From RYN-122 sp963761655 (GTDB lineage Bacteria; Actinomycetota; Actinomycetes; Mycobacteriales; SCTD01): a DNA stretch of 15,358 nt. The notes beneath the pieces were generated by a model. It made no database searches. It saw only the letters and a list, made by a program, of their open reading frames with translations, and was not told where the DNA came from. The stretch is from NCBI GenBank assembly GCA_963761655.1, contig CAVXHI010000007.1, forward strand, positions 1 to 15,358. The letters are read 5' to 3'. Positions 6,303 through 12,038 of this stretch are shown piece by piece (position 1 is the first letter of the stretch; every line of letters starts with the position of its first letter). The translations under genes were made by a program, and so were the position numbers.

Positions 6303-7073
6303 TCAGGAGTGCCGGGTCGCCGAGAGGGCGACCGCACGGCCGGACAGCTCGGAGGTGATGGCGAAGCGGTCGCCGCGCACGAGGGTGTGCCGGTGCTCGA
6401 CCGGACGGCCGTGCAGGCAGCCGGTGCGCTCGACGGCGAGCAGTGCCACCCCGGCCGGGACGTGCAGCAGGGCGCGCTCACCCCGGGTGGGGACGACGGC
6501 GCGGACCCGCTCGCGCCCGCCGGTGAGGCGGACGCCGCAGTGGACCAGCAGCTCGGTGTAGAGCGCCGTGCGGGTGAAGTCGACGTCGAGCAGGGGGCGG
6601 GCGAGGTCGGCCGGGAGCCAGACCCGGTCCAGGGCCAGCGGCTCGTCGCCGGCCAGGCGCAGCCGCTCGAGGTGCACCAGCGGCGTCGACTCCTCCAGGT
6701 GCAGGCGGGCGGCGATGACCCCGTCGGCGCGGACCTGCAGCAGGCGCACGACGGACCGCTGCTCCAGACCGGCGTCCTCGACCGCCGCGAACAGGCTGGT
6801 CAGGGCTCCGAGCTGCTGCTCGACCTCGGGCGGGCCCAGCCGTGGCCGACGGCCTCGCGCCGCCGTCACGGTGCCCTCCGACCGCAGGTGGCGAAGAGCC
6901 TCGCGCACGGTGTGGCGGCTGACGCCGTACTGGGCGACCAGGGCCAGCTCTCCCGGGAAGGAGTCGGTGAACTCGCCCGTGCCAAGACGGTGCCGCAGAT
7001 CGGCGAGCAGCGTCGACCACAGCGGGCCGGCGCCTCGGTCCAGAGGCCGAGGCTCTTGCTGCTTCGCGTCCAC
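6303..7073 (-). CDS. GntR-family (HutC/UTRA) transcriptional regulator, copy B
   Basis: A 256-residue protein: winged HTH at about residues 18-80 with the recognition helix in VSRHTVREAL (51-60), and a UTRA effector domain at about 95-245 (RLHLEESTPLVHLERLRL). The only cysteines, Cys179 and Cys219, are in the effector domain, so thiol-based sensing of persulfide is possible but unproven; UTRA domains usually bind small ligands. GTG at 7071-7073 follows a TACATT -10 box by six bases, so the transcript is probably leaderless and no Shine-Dalgarno is expected. It heads the rhodanese-methyltransferase-TauE operon and faces the CstB-like gene across a palindromic operator. It is likely a repressor of both directions. 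Confidence 0.92.
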   Translation of the reverse strand: MDAKQQEPRPLDRGAGPLWSTLLADLRHRLGTGEFTDSFPGELALVAQYGVSRHTVREALRHLRSEGTVTAARGRRPRLGPPEVEQQLGALTSLFAAVEDAGLEQRSVVRLLQVRADGVIAARLHLEESTPLVHLERLRLAGDEPLALDRVWLPADLARPLLDVDFTRTALYTELLVHCGVRLTGGRERVRAVVPTRGERALLHVPAGVALLAVERTGCLHGRPVEHRHTLVRGDRFAITSELSGRAVALSATRHS

Positions 7074-7108
7074 CCGGCTAATGTACGGACAATTAGAGCG
7101 CCTGACAA
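7056..7108. promoter_or_regulatory. Overlapping divergent promoters between gntR and the CstB-like gene, copy B
   Basis: The rightward promoter is TTGCTG (7056-7061), 17 nt, then TAATGT (7079-7084). The leftward promoter on the minus strand is TTGTCA (plus 7103-7108), 17 nt, then TACATT (plus 7080-7085). The two -10 boxes overlap on opposite strands, so polymerases compete for one site. The leftward start point would fall at the GTG of gntR. The rightward transcript would have a leader of about 50 nt with GAGGAG before GTG 7142. All elements keep their spacing in copy A. Confidence 0.68.
7078..7096. promoter_or_regulatory. Palindromic operator for the GntR regulator, copy B
   Basis: CTAATGTACGGACAATTAG has perfect 5-bp outer arms (CTAAT/ATTAG) and an inner TGT...ACA pair, the GT-N-AC layout typical of GntR operators. 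It covers both -10 boxes, so occupation would shut both directions. The corresponding site in copy A (2716-2734) has one arm mismatch. Assignment to the adjacent GntR protein is by position and style. Confidence 0.68.
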
Positions 7109-7141
7109 CAGGCCTCGCCGGACGACCCCGAGGAGCCCGCC

Positions 7142-8491
7142 GTGCGCGTCGACGTGATCGAGACCCCCGACCTGGGTGACCGCAGCTACGTCGTGAGCGA
7201 CGGCACGTGCGCCGTCGTCATCGACCCGCAGCGCGACATCGACCGGGTGGAGGAGCTCGTCGCCGAGCTGGGCCTGCCCGTCCGGCTCGTGCTCGAGACC
7301 CACATCCACAACGACTACGTGACCGGCGGCCACGCGCTCGCCCGCCGGACCGGCGCCAGCTACGTGGTGGCCGGTCGGGACGACGTCGCGTTCGAGCGGT
7401 GCGCAGCCCACGACGGCGACGTGCTGTCCGCCGGGACGATGAGCGTGAAGGTGATCGAGACGCCGGGCCACACCGACACCCACCTGTCGTACGTCGTCAC
7501 CGACCACAGCGGCGACGCGCCGGCCGTCTTCAGCGGGGGCTCCCTGCTGTACGGCTCGGTCGGGCGGACCGACCTGCTCGGCACCGACCGCACCGACGAG
7601 CTGACCCGCAAGCAGTTCCACTCGGCGCGGCGCCTGGCCGAGCTCCTCCCGGACGAGGCTGCGCTGTTCCCGACGCACGGCTTCGGGTCGTTCTGCTCCT
7701 CCGGCGGGGCCAGCGGAGGCACCGACAGCACCATCGGCCAGGAGAAGCAGCGCAACGACGCCCTGACCGAGTCCGACGAGCAGGCCTTCGTCGACAAGCT
7801 CGTGGCGGGGCTCACCGGCTACCCCGCCTACTACGCCCACATGGGCGCCCTGAACAGCCAGGGCCCGGACGTCCCGGACCTCACCCCGACCCGTGAGATG
7901 GACCCGGACGAGCTGGCCTCGCGGCTGCACACCGGCGAGTGGGTCGTCGACCTGCGCGACCGCGGTGCCTACGCCGCCCACCACCTGGCGGGCACGGTCA
8001 ACATCGCGTTCGGCCAGCAGTTCTCCACCTACGCCGGCTGGGTGATCCCCTGGGGCGCCCCGATCACGCTGATCGCCGAGACCCCCGACGACCTGCGGGA
8101 GGCGCAGCGCCAGCTCGTCCGGATCGGGATCGACCACCTGGCCGGGCAGGCCGCCGGCGCCCTCGACGGCCTCGCGAGCGACACCCGGACGCGCTCCTAC
8201 GAGCAGGTCACCTTCGCCGAGGTCGCGGCCGTCCCGGACGCGCAGGTCCTGGACGTCCGCCGCCAGGACGAGGTGGCGACGTCACGCATCGCCGGCTCCA
8301 CGCACGTGCCGCTGGACGCACTCATCGACCGCATGAACGAGGTGCCGCACGGCACCGTCTACGTCCACTGCGCCAGCGGCTTCCGGGCGAGCATCGCCGC
8401 GAGCATCCTGGACCGGGCCGGACACCCGGTCGTCCATGTCGACGACGACTTCGACAAGGCCGAGGCTGCGGGGCTCCGCCTGGAGCGGTAG
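7142..8491 (+). CDS. CstB-like MBL-fold persulfide dioxygenase fused to two rhodanese domains, copy B
   Basis: A 449-residue cytosolic protein. The MBL domain (1-~240) has THIHND (53-58) with His54 and His56, TPGHTDTH (His110) and THGFGSFC (His179, Cys185). A first rhodanese-like domain (~255-340) has no loop Cys and is a pseudo-domain. A second (~355-440) has the active loop CASGFRAS with Cys410. This order and the two key cysteines match Staphylococcus CstB, which turns persulfides into sulfite and thiosulfate. Where ETHE1-type enzymes have the iron-ligand Asp (GDxL) this protein has GGSLL (132-136), in both copies. GTG 7142 is preceded by GAGGAG. It is transcribed away from gntR. The natural thiol in an actinomycete may be mycothiol persulfide (inference). 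Confidence 0.9.
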   Translation: MRVDVIETPDLGDRSYVVSDGTCAVVIDPQRDIDRVEELVAELGLPVRLVLETHIHNDYVTGGHALARRTGASYVVAGRDDVAFERCAAHDGDVLSAGTMSVKVIETPGHTDTHLSYVVTDHSGDAPAVFSGGSLLYGSVGRTDLLGTDRTDELTRKQFHSARRLAELLPDEAALFPTHGFGSFCSSGGASGGTDSTIGQEKQRNDALTESDEQAFVDKLVAGLTGYPAYYAHMGALNSQGPDVPDLTPTREMDPDELASRLHTGEWVVDLRDRGAYAAHHLAGTVNIAFGQQFSTYAGWVIPWGAPITLIAETPDDLREAQRQLVRIGIDHLAGQAAGALDGLASDTRTRSYEQVTFAEVAAVPDAQVLDVRRQDEVATSRIAGSTHVPLDALIDRMNEVPHGTVYVHCASGFRASIAASILDRAGHPVVHVDDDFDKAEAAGLRLER

Positions 8492-8510
8492 CGGAGACAG
8501 ATCCCGCTGT

Positions 8511-8541
8511 CGGGGCGAGGGCCGTTCGGGCCCTCGCCCCG
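8511..8541 (+). terminator. Strong hairpin after the CstB-like gene, copy B
   Basis: CGGGGCGAGGGCC (8511-8523) pairs perfectly with GGCCCTCGCCCCG (8529-8541) around the loop GTTCG. It begins 20 nt after the stop codon. No T-run follows, which is common for hairpin terminators in high-GC actinomycetes. It separates the CstB-like gene from the Cys-rich small ORF, suggesting the latter has its own promoter or depends on read-through. Confidence 0.6.
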
Positions 8542-8562
8542 TCGGCGTGCCAGACTCGACGG

Positions 8563-8649
8563 GTGACCGTCGGCTGCAGCGCGCAGATCTGCCGCTGCCT
8601 GCTGGCCAACAGCCTCACGAACGTCGACGACTGCCTCTGTCGCAGCTGA
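8563..8649 (+). CDS. Cys-rich 28-residue small ORF (possible leader peptide), copy B
   Basis: GTG 8563-8565 opens MTVGCSAQIC followed by RCLLANSLTNVDDCLCRS, stopping at TGA 8647-8649. There are five cysteines in 28 residues, four of them in C-x-C pairs (10/12 and 24/26). CAGACT stands six bases before the GTG without a Shine-Dalgarno, compatible with a leaderless start. The stop codon is in the left arm of a conserved hairpin, and a 48-codon ORF with a good ribosome-binding site follows 54 nt on. This resembles cysteine-attenuation leaders known in actinobacteria, but a metal- or persulfide-binding micropeptide is equally possible. I do not recognise a family. Confidence 0.55.
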   Translation: MTVGCSAQICRCLLANSLTNVDDCLCRS

Positions 8650-8669
8650 GCCCGGCCTCGCCGCTCAGC
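8645..8669 (+). promoter_or_regulatory. Hairpin over the stop of the Cys-rich ORF, copy B
   Basis: GCTGAGC (8645-8651) and GCTCAGC (8663-8669) form a 7-bp stem with an 11-nt loop identical to copy A. The stop codon of the 28-residue ORF is within the left arm, so ribosome position on the peptide would decide whether the stem forms. An attenuation role is inferred from layout. Confidence 0.38.
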
Positions 8670-8703
8670 CGCCCGCAGCCCCGACCTCCCGAGGACTCCC
8701 GTC

Positions 8704-8850
8704 ATGACCGCTCTGTCCCTCGACGCCGCCCTGCCCTCCGCCGACAGCCCGCCGCTGTCGCCCCCGCGCCAGCGGCAGGGCCTGTCGGCCGCGCTGCGCG
8801 CCTTCTGGCGCGTCATGTGCGCGTCGCACCACGGCCGCCTGCGGTGCTGA
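8704..8850 (+). CDS. Hypothetical 48-residue small protein, copy B
   Basis: The ATG at 8704 has GAGGACTC eight bases upstream. The product begins MTALSLDAAL, has a Pro/Ser-rich middle, then LSAALRAFWRVMCASHHGRL and a final RC. The C-terminal third is basic and aromatic with Cys39, a His pair (42-43) and a terminal Cys48; it could bind metal or be a short amphipathic helix. It follows the Cys-rich 28-residue ORF in the same direction. The large-repeat similarity ends inside it, so its last residues are unique to this copy. Copy A is frameshifted. No family is recognised. Confidence 0.5.
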   Translation: MTALSLDAALPSADSPPLSPPRQRQGLSAALRAFWRVMCASHHGRLRC

Positions 8851-8879
8851 CGACCTCCTGAGGCTCGGGGCCAGCCTCC

Positions 8880-9452
8880 TCAGCAGCGGTCGACGGCGTC
8901 CTGGCTGATCCGGACGTGGATCTGCGCGTGCCCGGCGTACTCCTTCGCCTCGTCCAGGGTCTGGGCGCCCAGGGTCAGGGACGCCCAGCCGACGACGCGC
9001 TGCGGGTGGCTCGGCAGCGCCGGGAAGGTGTTGTCCGTGGTCGTCCAGGCGTCGATCCGCCGGCGGAGCTCTGCCCAGCGGCCGGCGGCGTCGTCCCAGG
9101 TGCCGCCGAGCACGTCGCGCTCGACGCAGTCGCTGGACGGCGACGCCACGAGCCCGGGCTGCCCCTGCTCCCCCGGCAGCAGACCGACCTCGGACGCGCC
9201 GGCGACCTCGCCGTCGCGGTCCGCATCCCCGTAGGAGCGCACGAAGGGGCCGGTGATCAGGTTGCGGGCCGCCTCGGCACCTGCCTGAGCCGTCGCGAGA
9301 TCGTCGGCCCGCTCCCAGCCGTCGACGGCGTCGGCGAGCGCCTGCAGCCGCTGCTGGACGGGCGTCGCGCCCGCGGGCGAGGGCACGGCGTCGTCGGAGC
9401 CCGCGCACGACGTCAGCAGCAGGACGCCGACCAGTCCGAGGGCGGTCCTCAC
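8880..9452 (-). CDS. Putative lipoprotein with EF-hand-like loop
   Basis: A 190-residue protein with a short signal peptide and a lipobox, LLTSC, with Cys16 as the lipidation site, so it is likely anchored on the outer face of the membrane. The mature part is alpha-helical in character, with a DADRDGEV loop (76-83) resembling a calcium-binding EF-hand/dockerin loop, and two further cysteines (109 and the C-terminal 190) that could form a disulfide. GTG at 9450-9452 lies 10 nt after the stop of the Zn-ribbon-like gene without a clear Shine-Dalgarno, so translation is probably coupled. Both genes sit behind a CstR-type box. The family has no function I recognise. Confidence 0.75.
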   Translation of the reverse strand: MRTALGLVGVLLLTSCAGSDDAVPSPAGATPVQQRLQALADAVDGWERADDLATAQAGAEAARNLITGPFVRSYGDADRDGEVAGASEVGLLPGEQGQPGLVASPSSDCVERDVLGGTWDDAAGRWAELRRRIDAWTTTDNTFPALPSHPQRVVGWASLTLGAQTLDEAKEYAGHAQIHVRISQDAVDRC

Positions 9453-9462
9453 GAGCGCGCGC

Positions 9463-9630
9463 TCAGCGACGGAACAGTCCCCACCGTCGGGCCGGCTTGG
9501 CAGCGTGGGTCGCCGGGTCGCGCGTGCACTGCGCAGAGGCAGGAACGCCGGCCATCACGCTGTCGACGTGCTGACCGCAGCCGGCCCAGGTCGCCTTGCC
9601 GCACTGCTTGCACGTCGCCGGCCTGCACAT
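9463..9630 (-). CDS. Small Zn-ribbon-like protein (55 residues)
   Basis: ATG at 9628-9630, preceded by AGAGGA, opens MCRPATCKQCGKATWAGCGQ followed by HVDSVMAGVPASAQC and a basic C terminus ending WGLFRR. The cysteines and His form C7-x2-C10-x7-C18-x2-H21, a typical small zinc-binding knuckle, with extra Cys2 and Cys35. Short proteins of this kind (CxxCGKxTWxGCGxH) are, from memory, widespread in actinobacteria with no assigned role. It is the first gene of a two-gene operon with the lipoprotein. A CstR-type palindrome lies 40 nt upstream of the start, suggesting induction by sulfide or persulfide. Confidence 0.78.
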   Translation of the reverse strand: MCRPATCKQCGKATWAGCGQHVDSVMAGVPASAQCTRDPATHAAKPARRWGLFRR

Positions 9631-9669
9631 GGGAGGTCCTCTCGTCGGGTGTCACTGGAGTCGTCCTGA

Positions 9670-9683
9670 TACCCCCCAGGGTA
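9670..9683. promoter_or_regulatory. CstR/CsoR-type operator before the Zn-ribbon-like gene
   Basis: TACCCCCCAGGGTA has 5-bp palindromic arms (TACCC/GGGTA) around a 4-nt centre, the C-tract/G-tract layout of CsoR-family operators. It lies 40 nt upstream of the leftward ATG at 9630. It is the weakest of the four boxes on the right arm but shares the CCCCCAGGG core with the boxes at 12002 and 14658. Confidence 0.65.
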
Positions 9684-9711
9684 GTAGTAGAACCAGCGTC
9701 CTGCCGGACGC

Positions 9712-9750
9712 CGACGTGCCCCGTCTCCGCGAGGGAGACGGGGCACGTCG
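9712..9750 (-). terminator. Strong hairpin downstream of the MMPL gene
   Basis: CGACGTGCCCCGTCTCC (9712-9728) pairs perfectly over 17 bp with GGAGACGGGGCACGTCG (9734-9750) around a 5-nt loop. It starts 27 nt past the MMPL stop on the minus strand and ends before the operator of the next leftward operon, as a terminator insulating the two would. No T-run is present. Confidence 0.75.
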
Positions 9751-9777
9751 TGAGAGGGCTCGCGCGGCCGGACCGGC

Positions 9778-11932
9778 TCAGTGGCTGAAGCGGATGTCCG
9801 GCAGCACCGTGCGGAGCCAGGTCGGGCAGGCCCAGGCCGCCCGGCCGGTGAGCCGCATCAGGACCGGCAGCAGGAGCAGCCGGATGAGGGCGGCGTCGAG
9901 CAGCACGGCGATGCCGAGCACCACGCCCATCTCCTTGGGGGGCAGCGGGCCGGACAGGGCGAAGGTGAAGAACACGGCCACCATCACGGCGGCGGCCGCG
10001 AAGATCACCCGACCCGAGGTCGCGAGCCCGCCGACCATGGCCTGCTTCGCGTCGCCCGTGGTCTCCCAGTGCTCCTTGGCGCTGGCGAGCAGGAACACGG
10101 TGTAGTCCATCCCGATGGCGAAGATCATCGCGAAGAAGAAGACCGGGGCCCAGGCGTCCAGGAAGCCCTGGCTCTCGAAGCCGAACAGCCCCGCGCCGTA
10201 GCCGTCCTGGAAGATGAGCTTGGCGGCGCCGAAGGCCGCGCCGGTGGCGAGCAGGTTCGTGAGCACGCCCATGGCGGCCAGCAGCGGCGCCTGCAGCGCC
10301 ACGAGCAGCAGCACGAAGCCGAGCACCAGCACGATGCCGACGACCAGCGGGGTCTTCTCGTTGAGCACGGTCTCGAGGTCGTGGTTCTCCGCGGCGGTGC
10401 CGCCGACCAGGGTGCCGTCAGGCAGGGCCGCCCGCAGCCGGTCGATGGTCGCACCCGTCCTCGGCGAGGACGGGTCCGTCGCCGGGACGACCTGGACCAG
10501 CGCCGTGGCGCCGTCGGCGCCGGGCATGGTCGGGAACACCCGCGCGACGCCGCCGTCGGCCAGCGCGGTCATCCGTACGGCGGCGGCCTGGTCGGGGGTC
10601 GTGACGACCTGCAGGGTCCCGGGCGCGCCCGGACCGAAGGCCTGCTGGACCAGGTCGTAGCCGACCCTGCTGCTGTCCTGCGCGGGAACCACCTTGATGC
10701 TGGGCATCCCCGTCTCGAGGTCGAAGACCGGCAGGGCGAGGGCCACCAGGGCCACGAGCGCGAGGCTGCCGTAGACGAGCGGCCGACGCCACAGCCGCTC
10801 GCCCCACGAGGCGAAGCGCGCGGACCGGTGCTCGCCGGGCGAGATGCCGGGGATCGACAGGCCGTCGACCCGGTCGCCGAGGCGCGCCAGGACCGCCGGG
10901 AGCAGGGTGAGCGTCGCCGCCAGGATGAAGACGACCGAGATCATGATGCCGAGCGCCATCGACCGGAAGGCCGGCGACGGGACCAGCAGCACCGCCGACA
11001 GCGAGATGAGCACCGTGATGCCGGAGAACAGGACCGCCTTGCCGGCGGTGTCCATGGTGACCGCCGCGGCCTCGGCGGAGGACGGCGCCGGCGGCCCGGG
11101 CCGCCCGGAAGCGGACCACCAGGAAGAGCGCGTAGTCGATGCCGAGGGCGAGGGCGAACATCAGCGCGAAGTTGAGCGCCCAGATGCTGATGTCGGCGAC
11201 CTGGGCGCCGAGGTAGAGCGTCCCGGCGGCCGAGACCAGGCCGAGGATCGTGAGCATCAGGGGCAGGCCCGCGGCCACGAGCGAGCCGAAGGCCAGCACC
11301 ATGATCGTGAGCGTCACGGGCCAGCTGAACAGCTCGCTCTTGAGCATCGCCTCGAGGTTGGCCTCGTTGAAGTCGCTCCACAGCCCGGACGAGCCGGTGA
11401 GGGCGACGGTGACGCCGTCGCCCGACAGCTCGCGCAGCGGCTCCTTGAGGTCGTCGGCAGCGCGGACCATCTCGTTCATGTTCGTGGTGGCGGCGCCGGC
11501 CTGGACGACCCCGGTGCGGCCGTCCTCCGAGACCGAGAGCCCCGGCGTCGGCGGCACGATCGTCGACAGGCGGGCGTCGTCGCGCAGCAGCGCGACGGCC
11601 TCCTGGACGACCTGCGCGCCGCGGCCGGTGGTCAGGCCGCCGTCGGCCTGGACGACCACCTGCAGGGCAGCGCTGGACAGACCGCCGAACTGCTGCTGGA
11701 CCAGGTCACGGGCCTGCACCGACTCCGAGCCGGACGCCTCCCAGCCGGCTCCGGCCAGGGCGCCCTCCACCCGCGGCGCGAAGGCACCGAGTCCGACGAC
11801 GACGACCGCCCAGACCACGAGCAGGAGACGGAAGTGCCCCGCCGTCCACAGGCCGAGCCTGCCGAGCGGTCCGTGCGAGGGCGAGGGCTGGTCGGTGAGC
11901 CCGGGCCCTGGCGTCAGGGTGCTGAGAGCCAT
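9778..11932 (-). pseudogene. MMPL-family (RND-type) transporter, split by one frameshift
   Basis: The reconstructed product is about 717 residues with the family's two-fold layout. An N-terminal helix (LLLVVWAVVVVGLGAF) and a periplasmic loop are followed by MMPL domain 1 with ALGIDYALFLVVRFR, then a second loop and domain 2 with AIGMDYTVFLLASAKEHW. These GxDYxxFL motifs carry the proton-relay Asp. The frame breaks at about 11075-11095: VRFRAARAAGA ends the first part and AEAAAVTMDTAGKAVLFSG resumes in another frame, as if one base were added. ATG at 11930-11932 with GGAGA upstream is preferred to a GTG at 11957-11959 that overlaps an operator. Such proteins export lipids or small hydrophobics. 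It faces the flavoprotein across two CstR-type boxes. Decay and sequencing error are both possible. Confidence 0.85.
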
Positions 11933-11957
11933 GCGGTCTCCAGAGTTCGTGTCGGTC

Positions 11958-11973
11958 ACACCCGCAGGGGTAT
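11958..11973. promoter_or_regulatory. CstR/CsoR-type operator, MMPL-proximal
   Basis: ACACCCGCAGGGGTAT has one perfect half (GGGGTAT) and one degenerate half (ACACCC for ATACCC). It lies 26 nt upstream of the MMPL ATG on the minus strand and 29 nt from the stronger box at 12002-12015. It probably serves the leftward promoter. Confidence 0.55.
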
Positions 11974-12001
11974 GCGGCTGGCGAGAAGGACCCTAGTCGG
12001 G

Positions 12002-12015
12002 TACCCCCAGGGGTA
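12002..12015. promoter_or_regulatory. CstR/CsoR-type operator, flavoprotein-proximal
   Basis: TACCCCCAGGGGTA is a perfect 6-bp inverted repeat (TACCCC/GGGGTA) with a 2-nt centre, the classical CsoR/CstR operator form. It is 24 nt upstream of the flavoprotein ATG, placed to block its promoter. The same 14-mer occurs at 14658-14671 before the rhodanese-cstR pair. Confidence 0.78.
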
Positions 12016-12038
12016 TCAAGTCACCTCCGGGAGGATCT

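Larger units (their letters stand above)
4475..8822. repeat. Tandem duplication, copy B of ~4.35 kb sulfur module
   Basis: This is the second, intact copy of the module at about 111-4451. All genes are open with sensible starts, overlaps and stops: TauE 256, methyltransferase 208, rhodanese 113, GntR 256 and CstB-like 449 residues, plus the two small ORFs. Similarity ends at GTCATGTGCGC (8812-8822), inside the 48-residue ORF, after which copy B continues into unique sequence. A 23-nt spacer (4452-4474) separates the copies. Confidence 0.93.

Noticed and set aside
111..8822. The large direct repeats as a composite transposon or IS pair
   Set aside because: No transposase, terminal inverted repeats or target duplication were seen. 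The repeats contain ordinary operon genes and abut head to tail.
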